Part shown: in pieces, positions 20,554-28,671 of the stretch
Layout: each line of letters opens with the position of its first letter
Numbering within the stretch: position 1 is the first letter of the stretch
NCBI RefSeq assembly: GCF_017743935.1
Contig: NZ_JAGHRE010000004.1
Location: 310,001-374,000, forward strand
Source: Tropicibacter sp. R16_0
Lineage (GTDB): Bacteria > Pseudomonadota > Alphaproteobacteria > Rhodobacterales > Rhodobacteraceae
Length of the DNA stretch: 64,000 nucleotides
Reading direction: 5' to 3'
Translations under genes and position numbers: made by a program
Notes under the pieces: generated by a model
What the model saw: the letters and a program-made list of their open reading frames with translations, nothing else
What the model was told of the DNA's origin: nothing
Database searches by the model: none

Positions 20554-21321
20554 TCAGAGCGCTAGCGCTGTCTTGGCGGCCTCGGTCACGCTCGCCATCG
20601 CGGTCAGGTAAGGGGCAGGGCCGTGGCTGATCCTTGCCACCCTCAGGTCGGCGAGCGTTTGGTGATCCGGGGCCTTGCCAGTTTGCATTATGTTCACAGG
20701 CAAGGATGTTGCTGCGCAGATTTCATTGATCAGTTCGGGTGTCACCAAGCCGGGGACAAAGAGCCCATCTGCTCCGGCATCTGTATAGATCTGCGCGCGT
20801 TCGATGGCTTCGGCCATCAACGCGGGATGGGCGTCAGGTTTGGCGCCCTGAAAGAAGATGTCGCATCGCGCGTTGATGAAAATGGGAACACCGGTGGATT
20901 TCGCGGCTTTGCGCAGGGTGGCGATCCGTTCAGCTTGGATCGAAGCAGCCAAAAGGCCCGCACCGCCAATGATGCGGTCTTCGAAATTGATCCCTACGGC
21001 GCCTGCAGCGATCACGCGCTCCATGTTTGTGGCCAACGTGCCAAGGTCATCGGAATAGCCTGCCTCGAAGTCGAAGCTTACGGGCAGGTCGACGGACGCG
21101 GTCATACGGGCGAGGATGTGCAAGGCAAATTCCAGCGGCATGTCCTGCCCGTCATCGAACCCCTGCGCATGCGCGAGCGACCAGCTGCCGGTGGCGATCG
21201 CGGGCGCGCCTGCCTTTGCGATGGCCTTGGCGCTGCCAGCGTCCCAGGCGTTATAGAGGATCAGCGGCGTACCAGGGCGGTGGAGTTCGGCAAAAGTTCG
21301 GGCGGTGTCGGATTGGGTCAT
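20554..21321 (-). CDS. Isocitrate lyase/PEP mutase family protein
   Basis: 255 residues from the ATG at 21321. The fold is recognised from LILYNAWDAGSAKAIAKAG, ATGSWSLAHAQGFDDGQ, VSFDFEAGYSDD, GINFEDRIIGG and FINARCDIFF, which supply the Mg(II)-binding acidic residues of this superfamily. The KKCGH/CGHLS-type lyase loop of isocitrate or methylisocitrate lyase is missing, so it is a divergent member of unknown reaction. Its start overlaps the ada stop by 4 bp, coupling the two genes. A longer frame upstream overlaps ada and is unlikely. Confidence 0.8.
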   Translation of the reverse strand: MTQSDTARTFAELHRPGTPLILYNAWDAGSAKAIAKAGAPAIATGSWSLAHAQGFDDGQDMPLEFALHILARMTASVDLPVSFDFEAGYSDDLGTLATNMERVIAAGAVGINFEDRIIGGAGLLAASIQAERIATLRKAAKSTGVPIFINARCDIFFQGAKPDAHPALMAEAIERAQIYTDAGADGLFVPGLVTPELINEICAATSLPVNIMQTGKAPDHQTLADLRVARISHGPAPYLTAMASVTEAAKTALAL

Positions 21322-22388
21322 GCGGGGATGCTTTCGGTTGGGGCGTATTGCCGTTCCAGGTCGATCAGTTTCTGCTTGCGCCACAGTCCACCGCCATATC
21401 CGGTGAGCGCGCCATCAGCCCCCATGACCCTGTGGCAGGGGATGACGATGGCGATCTGGTTGGCGCCATTGGCGTGGGCCACGGCGCGCGTAGATTCGGG
21501 ACGATCCATGCGCCGGGCAATGTCCGAATAGGAATGGATGCTGCCAGCGGGGAGCGTTTGCAACATATCCCAGACGGCGCAGGTGAACGGCGTGCCGTGC
21601 AAGGCCAAGGGCACATCGAAGCGGGCCGAGCGTCCTTGAAAATAGTCATCCAACTGAGCCTCGATCTGATCCGTGGGGGCCATGCGGCCAAAGCCGAGCG
21701 AGCCTTTGCAGGCCTTGTGCAAACGCTTGAGCTCGGTCGGTAATGCCTTGCGGTCGGTGAATTCCAGCAGATGCAAATGCGTGGCATCGCTGACAGCGAT
21801 CATGGGGCCCAGTGGCGTCTGGAACCAATCGGCCTTAAGCAACGCATCTGAGCGAAACGCTCCGGGTGGTAGCCCAAGATGTCGGGCAAAGGCGGCACGA
21901 AATGCGGCGCCCGAGGAAAACCCCGCGTCAAGCTGTGCGTCGATCACCCGACCATCTTGAGCAAGTGTTGTCAGCCCCGCATGCAACCGGGTTTGGCGGG
22001 CCATCTCAAGAAAGGTCATGCCAAAGTGACGCTTGAATGCGCGGCGGATGGTCGATGGGTCAAGTCCCATTGCCACCAGATCACCCTCACGCCAACGGCG
22101 AGAGGGATCGGCCTCGAGCGCCTTGATCAGGGTCTGAACCGAGGGGTCTGATTGTGCCGCGGGTTGCATCGGATGGCAGCGTTTGCAGGGGCGAAACCCG
22201 GCTTCGATCCCGGCGCCGATGGTGCCAAAGAACACACAGTTTTTGCGTTTGGGTTTGCGAGCGGGGCAGGTCAGGCGGCACAGGATGCCGGTGCTGGTCA
22301 CACCAACAAAGGCGCGCCCATCCCAGGCCGGATCGCGGGCCAGCAATGCTTCATACAGGGTATCGTCATCAGGTAGGTCGAGTCTCAT
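21318..22388 (-). CDS. ada: Bifunctional transcriptional activator/O6-methylguanine-DNA methyltransferase Ada
   Basis: 356 residues in the Ada order: N-terminal zinc domain (residues about 30-75) with the four-cysteine pattern GILCRLTCPARKP...GFRPCKRCHP; a central AraC helix-turn-helix (about 90-180); and a C-terminal methyltransferase with the active-site IVIPCHRVMG motif. It removes methyl groups from phosphotriesters and O6-methylguanine and activates the adaptive response when methylated. An AlkB homologue is not next to it; the coupled gene is a PEP-mutase-family protein. Confidence 0.94.
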   Translation of the reverse strand: MRLDLPDDDTLYEALLARDPAWDGRAFVGVTSTGILCRLTCPARKPKRKNCVFFGTIGAGIEAGFRPCKRCHPMQPAAQSDPSVQTLIKALEADPSRRWREGDLVAMGLDPSTIRRAFKRHFGMTFLEMARQTRLHAGLTTLAQDGRVIDAQLDAGFSSGAAFRAAFARHLGLPPGAFRSDALLKADWFQTPLGPMIAVSDATHLHLLEFTDRKALPTELKRLHKACKGSLGFGRMAPTDQIEAQLDDYFQGRSARFDVPLALHGTPFTCAVWDMLQTLPAGSIHSYSDIARRMDRPESTRAVAHANGANQIAIVIPCHRVMGADGALTGYGGGLWRKQKLIDLERQYAPTESIPA

Positions 22389-22551
22389 GCCCAGACCCTA
22401 ACGCGATTGCCAACGTTTTGGGCGCCGGTTTTCAGGCGCCGATGTCATTTTTTGGTGAAATCGGCTGGGTGGCGGTTTGCGCAAGATCAAAGACAGGTGG
22501 GGTGTGGGCCGCAAAAGATCGCAGGCAAGACGCGAACAGGAGGATCAGAAG

Positions 22552-22869
22552 ATGCTGGAGATTTCGACACGCAAGGTGGCCCAGGTGGCGATGATGGCGC
22601 GTGAGTTGAACCGGGCCGAGGGCGAGTTGCGCGCTTTTATCGACCGGATGAGCGAAGACGAACAGGCGGAGTTGGTCGCGATCATGTGGATCGGTCGCGA
22701 AAGCTTTTTTGCCGAAGACCTGGCCGAGGCGATCGCAACCGCGCGGTCCGAGGCCTCGACGCCCTGTGCGGACTATCTGATCGGCACGCCGCACTTGGCG
22801 GATCATCTGGAAAACGGGTTGGATGCCCTGGGCATTTCGGCCGAGGATGTCGAAAACGATTTGATGTAA
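22552..22869 (+). CDS. DUF3775 domain-containing protein
   Basis: 105 residues from the ATG at 22552, preceded by AGGAGG 8 nt upstream. The sequence (LEISTRKVAQVAMMARELN, ELVAIMWIGR, ADYLIGTPHLADHLENGL) matches DUF3775, small acidic alphaproteobacterial proteins of unknown role. Single gene, divergent from ada and followed by a strong terminator. Confidence 0.82.
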   Translation: MLEISTRKVAQVAMMARELNRAEGELRAFIDRMSEDEQAELVAIMWIGRESFFAEDLAEAIATARSEASTPCADYLIGTPHLADHLENGLDALGISAEDVENDLM

Positions 22870-22878
22870 AATAAGAAA

Positions 22879-22916
22879 CGCCCGCCAAATTGGGGCGGGC
22901 GCCTGCGCATTTTTTG
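22879..22916. terminator. Bidirectional-looking terminator after the DUF3775 gene
   Basis: An 8-bp perfect stem (22879-22886 with 22894-22901, 7-nt loop) is followed by CCTGCGCATTTTTT on the plus strand and by TTTCTTATTTT on the minus strand. It sits between the converging DUF3775 gene and the NTF2-like gene and could end transcription both ways. Confidence 0.7.
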
Positions 22917-22927
22917 TGAGTGGTGGT

Positions 22928-23458
22928 TTATTTTGCGCGTTCCATCGCCTGGGCGGCCAAGCCACGGTCGCCAAGCTCTTGGGTCATGTCGAATTCCATC
23001 CGGGTGACACGCCATTCATTGTCGACGCGTTCCACATCCCAATAATAGCTGCCGATAGGCCGCCACAGGTCATCCCCGATCCAGTGACGCGCATCGACAA
23101 AGGCCTCGGCCGTTGCCATGTCGCCATCAACCGTGACTGTAACGGGACCCAGCTCGTGCCAGGTGGCGTCGAAACCGGGCACAATCCCTTTCCACGCGGT
23201 CATCAGATCGGCGGGTGTCATGGTGGCGGGCTCTCCACCCCAGAGCGAGGTGTAATCAATCACCACTTCTGGCGCAAAGGCCCGCTGGGCCAGGCCATAT
23301 GCGGCACGGTCAACGGCCAAGGGAATAGAGGAAACCAAAGTGCGGATCTTTCCCTCGACCGGGGTGCCGACGGGGGTCAACGCCTGATCAGCCATCGCGG
23401 GGGCTGCGGCAGTGGACAAGGCGGTCAAAAACGCCACGGTGGGCAATGCGGTTTTCAT
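22928..23458 (-). CDS. Secreted NTF2/SnoaL-like protein
   Basis: 176 residues with a signal peptide (MKTALPTVAFLTALSTAAAPAMA). The mature part (AVDRAAYGLAQRAFAPEVVIDYTSLWGGE, LMTAWKGIVPGFDATWHELG, WRPIGSYYWDVERVDNEW) has the pattern of SnoaL-like, NTF2-fold proteins. These include small enzymes and binding proteins, so no reaction is assigned. It lies 62 bp after the secreted hydrolase gene on the same strand and probably forms an operon with it. Confidence 0.7.
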   Translation of the reverse strand: MKTALPTVAFLTALSTAAAPAMADQALTPVGTPVEGKIRTLVSSIPLAVDRAAYGLAQRAFAPEVVIDYTSLWGGEPATMTPADLMTAWKGIVPGFDATWHELGPVTVTVDGDMATAEAFVDARHWIGDDLWRPIGSYYWDVERVDNEWRVTRMEFDMTQELGDRGLAAQAMERAK

Positions 23459-23520
23459 TGTGTCTCTCCTGCAAGAATTGGGCTGGTCCGGGAGGGGAGG
23501 CCCGGATCAGTTCGGCGCGC

Positions 23521-24462
23521 TTAGCCGTTGAAGTGATCGGCCATGGTGTCGGCCGCGCGGCTCACGTCTTCGGGATTGTCGTAGAAGTCGAATTGGGTGA
23601 CATCTTCGAGCATCTGAAGAGTGGCTTCGCCTGCGAACCCTTCCAGGAAGGAGCGCACGCCTTGTGGGATGGCCGCGGATTCCGAGTGGACGATGGCCAA
23701 GGGTTGGCTCAGACGGTCGGCGTGATCAGCCGGGTAATATGTCAGCCAGCCTTCCCAGCCTGCGTTGTTCCACTTGTTATCATAAGCCGGGATCGCGCCG
23801 CGGTCTTCTTCGTAGTAATAACCACCAATCGGCATCAGGACGCCTTCGGCACCTTCGGGACCAGCGGCGGGGATGATTTGTCCACCGGCCTGTTCTGCTG
23901 CTTGCGAGATATTGATCAGTCCTGCAACACCGTCGGATCCACCATAGACGGCTTCGACCAGTTCTGCGTTCTGCAGCCAGGGCGCAACCAGGCCGATGCG
24001 GTCAACCCGTTCGTTGCCGGATACGGCGTCGACCATGTAACCGGCTGAGGCACAGATGCCCAAGCCGTTGATGCGTGCAGCGTCAACCTCGGGCAAGGTC
24101 GAAACGAACTCAAAGGCGGCGCGGATATCCGATGTCTTGGCGGCGGGGCTTTCGACGAAGCGCACATTTTGCGGCAGATCGCCGGATTTACCCCAGCCGC
24201 GGAAATCGAAGGTAAATGCAGCAAAGCCGCGCTCGACCATCTCGCGGGCATAGACCGAAGGCATCTGCTCTTCGACCGACGTCCAGGCCCCGGTGACAAC
24301 AACGGTTGGCAGGGCCGAGCCGTCGTGACCTTCGGGCAAGTAAAGCGTGCCTGACAGGGTTGCGCCTTCGTTTTCAAAGGTGACGCTGCGGGTTTCCACC
24401 TGGGCAAAGGCAGCGGTCGAGGCCATCAGGGCGGCGGCTGTTGTGAGTCCAAGTTTGGTCAT
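23521..24462 (-). CDS. Secreted alpha/beta hydrolase with a probable cysteine nucleophile
   Basis: 313 residues from the ATG at 24462 (GAGGAG about 8 nt upstream); signal peptide MTKLGLTTAAALMASTAAFA. The alpha/beta hydrolase fold is visible in TLYLPEGHDGSALPTVVVTG, FTFDFRGWGKSGD and LAIVHSESAAIP. The nucleophile elbow reads GLGICASAGYMV, so Cys stands where Ser is usual (G-x-C-x-S), as in dienelactone hydrolases. An acid/ester substrate is likely but unidentified. Follows the AraC regulator by 120 bp. Confidence 0.8.
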   Translation of the reverse strand: MTKLGLTTAAALMASTAAFAQVETRSVTFENEGATLSGTLYLPEGHDGSALPTVVVTGAWTSVEEQMPSVYAREMVERGFAAFTFDFRGWGKSGDLPQNVRFVESPAAKTSDIRAAFEFVSTLPEVDAARINGLGICASAGYMVDAVSGNERVDRIGLVAPWLQNAELVEAVYGGSDGVAGLINISQAAEQAGGQIIPAAGPEGAEGVLMPIGGYYYEEDRGAIPAYDNKWNNAGWEGWLTYYPADHADRLSQPLAIVHSESAAIPQGVRSFLEGFAGEATLQMLEDVTQFDFYDNPEDVSRAADTMADHFNG

Positions 24463-24526
24463 GTCGAAATCTCCTCTCATCGGGCGGGCGCTCAGGCCCT
24501 TGGATGAGACAAGAGATACGGCGGGG

Positions 24527-24553
24527 GTGGTTCGGGTTATTGAACCGAACCAC
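24527..24553. promoter_or_regulatory. Perfect 9-bp inverted repeat between the AraC gene and the hydrolase gene
   Basis: GTGGTTCGG (24527-24535) and CCGAACCAC (24545-24553) are exact inverted repeats with a 9-bp spacer. They lie just downstream of the AraC-type gene and about 65 bp upstream of the hydrolase start. On the minus strand no T-tract follows, so an operator, possibly for the adjacent AraC protein, is at least as likely as a terminator. Confidence 0.45.
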
Positions 24554-24582
24554 TTGTTTTTTGCATGATCCTGCGCGGCAGT

Positions 24583-25461
24583 TCAGGCGGCGCGATACTG
24601 TCTTGGGGTTTGCCCGGTGATCTGTTTGAAGCTGCGCGAGAAATGCGCTTGGTCTGCAAAGCCGCAGGACAAGGCAATCTCGCCCAATTGCAGGTGTTTA
24701 TCGCGCATCATCCGGGCCGCCTGTTCGATCCGATAGGCCAGCACGTATTGCATCGGTGTCTGGCCCAGGGTTTCCTTGAACACGCGGGCGAAATGCGACG
24801 GGCTCATGCCTGCCTGACCTGCAAGATCATCAACTGTTATGGTCCGGTCCAGATGGGCGCGGATATGTTCCAGAACACGTCGGAAATGGTCCGAGGTAAA
24901 GCGGGCCGAGGCGGCCAGCTCTTCGGCGCGTTGCTGACCGTACCGTTGCAACAGCTTGACCAGAAATACCCGGCTCATGGCTTCGAACATGACGCCCGAG
25001 GTCAGGTCGTCCGTTTCAAGTGCATCGCGCAGAATGATGCCGGCGTTGCATAGATCGGCGTCACTGAATTGTGGAAGGTCCACAAGCTGCTGGTGATCCA
25101 GGATGATACCCAGCTCTCGATGAGCAAAAGCTTCGACCTGGTCTGGGTCCAAGGTCACCACGATCACGTCCGAGGTACCAAACCAGCGCCAGCCTGAGCG
25201 GATGCCGGCGGGTGTGACGACGATTTCGTTCTTGTGGAATGTGAAGTCACGCAGCACACCGTCGCGTCGGTTCTGAACCCGGTGCGAGGTGTCACACAGG
25301 TTCAGCAGCACGTGATGTTCAGCAAATACCTCTTCCGGCATGCTGTCCGGCTCGGCTTGGAAATAGCGCACCGACATCAGCGCGGCCGCTGACATATGCC
25401 GGGTCTCGTCGCTGTTCAGAAGCGGCAGCGAGGGATAGATGTCAGCATAGCGTCGCGGCAT
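24583..25461 (-). CDS. AraC family transcriptional regulator
   Basis: 292 residues from the ATG at 25461. The C-terminal 100 residues form the two helix-turn-helix units of AraC (ITVDDLAGQAGMSPSHFARVFKETLGQTPMQY and LGEIALSCGFADQAHFSRSFKQITGQTPRQY); the N-terminal part is a cupin-like sensor of unknown ligand. No clear ribosome site precedes the start. A longer open frame upstream runs into the dehydrogenase gene and is not real. It could control the following hydrolase/NTF2 pair or the lysine-catabolic genes upstream. Confidence 0.88.
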   Translation of the reverse strand: MPRRYADIYPSLPLLNSDETRHMSAAALMSVRYFQAEPDSMPEEVFAEHHVLLNLCDTSHRVQNRRDGVLRDFTFHKNEIVVTPAGIRSGWRWFGTSDVIVVTLDPDQVEAFAHRELGIILDHQQLVDLPQFSDADLCNAGIILRDALETDDLTSGVMFEAMSRVFLVKLLQRYGQQRAEELAASARFTSDHFRRVLEHIRAHLDRTITVDDLAGQAGMSPSHFARVFKETLGQTPMQYVLAYRIEQAARMMRDKHLQLGEIALSCGFADQAHFSRSFKQITGQTPRQYRAA

Positions 25462-25531
25462 GGGACCCGGGGTTTGTCTATTGCAGGGTTTGGTCCTGCA
25501 AATGGTAAGCGACCCGGCGGCAAAGGCAAAG

Positions 25532-25552
25532 CGGGCGGCATTGCGCCGCCCG
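25532..25552 (-). terminator. Probable terminator of the saccharopine-pathway genes
   Basis: A perfect 8-bp stem (25532-25539 with 25545-25552, 5-nt loop) begins 8 bp after the stop codon of the dehydrogenase gene. On the minus strand it is followed by CTTTGCCTTTG, a broken T-tract, so termination may be partial. Confidence 0.5.
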
Positions 25553-25559
25553 AAATGAT

Positions 25560-26702
25560 TTATGAATTGTGATCGACGATTTGCAGATGCTGCGCCAGTT
25601 TGTCGATTTCCCCCATCCAGGCCTGCACCAGTTTGGGGTCGCTGGGTGCGGCATGAACCCCGGCCGCGATGGCGCGATCCATCACCGCCTCGATCGCCAG
25701 GGACACCGGGATCGACACCAGACGCGCCATGGCTGTGCCGCGTTCGTCGCCCCAGGCATCCATCACATAGGTCTTGTGCCAAACTTCGGCGCCATCCTTT
25801 TCCGCCTTGAGGCCCACGCAAAGCACCACGCGATCCAGTTCGCCCTCGTCATAGGCATTCTCGGCCCAGAACTGATCCGACATCTCTTTCAGACGTGCGT
25901 CGCCTTCGGGGCCGGACAGGGTTTCGACCTCTTTGAACACACCGTCCCAGGCCTCGGCCCAACCATTCAGGCGCAGGGTGCCGCGCACGAATTCCTTGAC
26001 CGGCCAATGCTCTTCGAAATGGTACTGGGCCTGAAACGGCAGCGAGTCGCGGTTCGGATAAACCTCAAAGCTTTCGGGGGTGGGCAGCGGTGCAACGTAG
26101 CTGCTGATGGCGTCCCAGGGGCGCGCCACATCCAGCGGCGCATAGTTGCGGATCGAACGCGATGGCGAGCGCAGCGCCTTGAGCACACCCAAGGGCGACC
26201 AGCTGAATTTATAGCGGAACGGGTTTGGCGTCTTAGGGATGCCGCCACAGTAAGAAATGAAGCTGATATGGTTATCGGAATCAAAGGCATCCGAGGCGCG
26301 ATAGTCATCAATAAGCGCGTGTGCCATCAGGTGGTCGATACCCGGATCCAGGCCCACCTCGTTCACGATCACCACACCGGCCTCGCGGGCGCGGTCATCG
26401 AGTGCGCGCATCTCGGGGGCGATGTAGGACGAGCTGACAAAGTTCGCGCCTTTCGAGATCGCAAGCTCGGCCAGCGGCACGTGCCAATCACCCGGCAGCA
26501 TCGACACAATCACGTCGTCTTTGGCCAGTTCAGCACCCAGAGTGTCGATGTCGAAGGCTTTGATCTTGTCGGTCAGGTCGCCGACCTCGGCTTGAGCCTT
26601 TTCGACGGTCCGATTCCAGACGGTCACGTTATGACCAGCCTCGATCAGGCGTCGCAGTCCGGGAATGGCCGACAGGCCGGTTCCGCACCAATGGATTGTC
26701 AT
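25560..26702 (-). CDS. Saccharopine dehydrogenase (glutamate-forming type), lysine catabolism
   Basis: 380 residues with an N-terminal Rossmann segment (MTIHWCGTGLSAIPGLRRLIEAG, WNRTVEKA) and family landmarks VIVSMLPGDWHVPLAELAI, FVSSSYIAPEMRALDDRAREAG, VVIVNEVGLDPGIDHLMAH and SYCGGIPKTPNPFRYKFSWSP. This is the saccharopine dehydrogenase type that oxidises saccharopine to glutamate and aminoadipate semialdehyde. The lysine-forming-type partner is two genes upstream on the same strand, so the two proteins together are a split LKR/SDH. An aminoadipate semialdehyde dehydrogenase is not in the window. Could also be a carboxynorspermidine-type enzyme, but the context argues against that. Confidence 0.85.
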   Translation of the reverse strand: MTIHWCGTGLSAIPGLRRLIEAGHNVTVWNRTVEKAQAEVGDLTDKIKAFDIDTLGAELAKDDVIVSMLPGDWHVPLAELAISKGANFVSSSYIAPEMRALDDRAREAGVVIVNEVGLDPGIDHLMAHALIDDYRASDAFDSDNHISFISYCGGIPKTPNPFRYKFSWSPLGVLKALRSPSRSIRNYAPLDVARPWDAISSYVAPLPTPESFEVYPNRDSLPFQAQYHFEEHWPVKEFVRGTLRLNGWAEAWDGVFKEVETLSGPEGDARLKEMSDQFWAENAYDEGELDRVVLCVGLKAEKDGAEVWHKTYVMDAWGDERGTAMARLVSIPVSLAIEAVMDRAIAAGVHAAPSDPKLVQAWMGEIDKLAQHLQIVDHNS

Positions 26703-26715
26703 CTGGATCTCTCCC

Positions 26716-26964
26716 TTATCCGAATTTCAATTTGGCGGTGACGATGAACAGCACCGCCGTGACCGCACAGACATTGGCCAGGATCAGCGGCAGGTCGCCC
26801 ACCATCAGGCCGTAAATCAGCCACAACGAGACGGTCAGCAGGAACATCAGGTTGGATAGCAGAGACAGGCCGGATGTGTCGCGGCTGCTCCAGGCTTTCC
26901 ACGCCTGCGGGATCCAGCACACCGTGCCAAAGATCGCCGCAGCAATGCCAATATAGAGTTCCAT
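26716..26964 (-). CDS. Small SemiSWEET/PQ-loop-like membrane protein
   Basis: 82 residues with three hydrophobic helices (about 4-20, 32-53, 58-78). The signature CWIPQAWKAWSSRDTSGLS (PQ motif with Ser/Asp-Thr-Ser-Gly-Leu-Ser) and the WLIYGLMVGDLPLILANV segment are those of SemiSWEET proteins, which dimerise to form small-solute carriers. It lies between the two saccharopine-pathway genes with 1-13 nt gaps, so it is almost certainly cotranscribed. It may transport lysine or a pathway metabolite; that is an inference, as known SemiSWEETs carry sugars. Confidence 0.82.
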   Translation of the reverse strand: MELYIGIAAAIFGTVCWIPQAWKAWSSRDTSGLSLLSNLMFLLTVSLWLIYGLMVGDLPLILANVCAVTAVLFIVTAKLKFG

Positions 26965-26965
26965 G

Positions 26966-28021
26966 TTAGATGTCCTGCATGTGGACTTTGAACGTGTCGC
27001 GTGCCCGACCCCAGACGCCGTTGTCGAGATCAGCCAGTGTCAGCAGCGACGGCAAAAGCTGGTCGGCGTAATCTTCGGAACTTTCGGCAGGCAGCATCGA
27101 GGGCAGGTTATCGATGGCCATGACATCCAGCACCGGGTCGCTTGCCACACGCAGGGCAGGGGCATCCCATGTGGTGGCGCGATCATAAACGGGCACAGGG
27201 TTATAGTCGCTGTCGGGGTCGCAGGCGACATCGCCGATGGCGGTCAGCTTGCGGTTTGCGCTCAAAGCCTCTTGCGGGACAAACACGGGTGTGCCGGGGC
27301 GGGCAAAGATGCAGTTGAGGAACAGATCGTGGTCCAGGATTTCCGGGAACGGTCCGCCGCTTGCGGTTTCTGCCATGTCCCATTTGGTGACGGCAACGCC
27401 CATGGCCTCGCACAGATCTGCGGCCCCCGATCCCACTCGGCCAAGCGCACCAATCACGATGGCTCTGGGGCGTGCGACGCCGGTTGCGTCCAATTCGGCG
27501 CCCAGTTCCGCCAACAAGGCATCCTTGCCCGGATAGGCCCCAACCGGGCCGCATTCCTCGCCGCGTTGTTGCGCAGCCCAGGTTTTGAGCGTCACGGCCG
27601 CACCGGCATAACCGGCCCAATAGCCAAAAGCGGCGACGCGGCGGCCGGTCTCGTCCACCAGATATTCAAGGTCATACAGCGTGCCACCCCCGGCCTTGAA
27701 CCGCTCCAGCAGGGCGCGGCCCGAATGCTGGCCCTTGAAGGCATGGCCGAACATAATGTGTTTATGCGGCAAGGGCGTGCCATCCTCGGGGAGCTCCTTG
27801 AGGCCAAAGATGATGGCGTCGGCTGGGGCCTGCGGCCAGCTGTTTTCGGCCGCGATTTCGCAGCCTGCGTCTCGGTATCCGTCGATGCCGATGGCGCGTG
27901 TGCCGCTTTCTTCGACCGTGACCTTGATGCCCGCCGCGATCAGCTTGGCCGCGCCTGCAGGTGTCAGGCCCACGCGGTCTTCGTTTAGGCGCTGTTCGGC
28001 CCGAACCCAGAGATGTGTCAT
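26966..28021 (-). CDS. Lysine-2-oxoglutarate reductase (saccharopine dehydrogenase, lysine-forming type)
   Basis: 351 residues of the alanine dehydrogenase/LYS1-type fold. Landmarks are LWVRAEQRLNEDRVGLTPAGA, IIFGLKELPEDGTPLPHKHIMFGHAFKGQHSG, LYDLEYLVDETGRRVAAFG, the dinucleotide-binding AIVIGALGRVGSGA and the NCIFARPGTPVF segment. It condenses lysine with 2-oxoglutarate to saccharopine or the reverse. Lysine itself is made by the DAP route (dapB is present), so here the direction is most likely catabolic. First gene of the three-gene saccharopine locus, ending 1 nt before the SemiSWEET start. Confidence 0.88.
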   Translation of the reverse strand: MTHLWVRAEQRLNEDRVGLTPAGAAKLIAAGIKVTVEESGTRAIGIDGYRDAGCEIAAENSWPQAPADAIIFGLKELPEDGTPLPHKHIMFGHAFKGQHSGRALLERFKAGGGTLYDLEYLVDETGRRVAAFGYWAGYAGAAVTLKTWAAQQRGEECGPVGAYPGKDALLAELGAELDATGVARPRAIVIGALGRVGSGAADLCEAMGVAVTKWDMAETASGGPFPEILDHDLFLNCIFARPGTPVFVPQEALSANRKLTAIGDVACDPDSDYNPVPVYDRATTWDAPALRVASDPVLDVMAIDNLPSMLPAESSEDYADQLLPSLLTLADLDNGVWGRARDTFKVHMQDI

Positions 28022-28046
28022 GTTGCGTCCTTTTCAGAGCATACCA

Positions 28047-28661
28047 TTAAAGCATGCCGGCGGCTTTGACGGCCTGAACCGAGGCACGCGCGTCCATCGC
28101 GGCGCGGAAGGCCACGATCTTGGGGAAGGCTGAAACATCGACGCCATCCCCTTCGAGCCAGCTGCACACCACGTAAAGATAGATGTCGGCCAGACTGATG
28201 TTGTCACCCAGGACAAACGGCCCGCGCAGGCCATTGCTTTCGACATAGGCGCAAGAGGCTGTCATGGTCTCGGTCACTTTGCCGGTCATGTCCGCCCAAC
28301 TGCTTTTCTTGTCGGCCCATCGGTGGCCGCGCATCTTGTGGGCGTGGTTCACATGCATGGTCGAGGCCAGGTAATACATCACCTCACGCATACGGGCCGC
28401 CATAACCGGATCGGCGGGCACCAGGCCCGCGTCAGGCGCCTTGGCGGCAATGTAATCCAGCAGTGCCCCGGTTTCCGTCAGAATACCGCCATCGACCACA
28501 AGGGCAGGCACGCGCCCCTTGGGGTTGATCTGGGCGTAGGCCGGGGTGGTCTGCTCGCCAGAGGCAAAGTCCAGCTTCACCGGCTCATACTCCAAACCTG
28601 CCTCTTCCAGCGCGATGGCGACGGCAATCGAAATGGTTCCGGGGGCGTAATACAGCTGCAT
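28047..28661 (-). CDS. Glutathione S-transferase family protein
   Basis: 204 residues from the ATG at 28661 (AGGAG 7-8 nt upstream). The N-terminal thioredoxin-like domain starts MQLYYAPGTISIAVAIALEEAG and includes NPKGRVPALVVDGGILTETGALLDYIA, with the usual cis-Pro and ESxA-like (ETGA) glutathione contact. The all-helical C-terminal domain follows. Substrate unknown. It is followed 26 nt later by the LKR gene, so it may lie in the same transcript. Confidence 0.88.
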   Translation of the reverse strand: MQLYYAPGTISIAVAIALEEAGLEYEPVKLDFASGEQTTPAYAQINPKGRVPALVVDGGILTETGALLDYIAAKAPDAGLVPADPVMAARMREVMYYLASTMHVNHAHKMRGHRWADKKSSWADMTGKVTETMTASCAYVESNGLRGPFVLGDNISLADIYLYVVCSWLEGDGVDVSAFPKIVAFRAAMDARASVQAVKAAGML

Positions 28662-28671
28662 CCGAGGTCTC

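Noticed and set aside
24998-25097. A possible small frame inside the AraC sensor domain
   Set aside because: It is in another frame of a real gene and lacks a ribosome site.
25462-25821. N-terminal extension of the AraC gene into the saccharopine dehydrogenase gene
   Set aside because: The extra residues are a frame shadow of the neighbour; the AraC family length is reached from the ATG at 25461.
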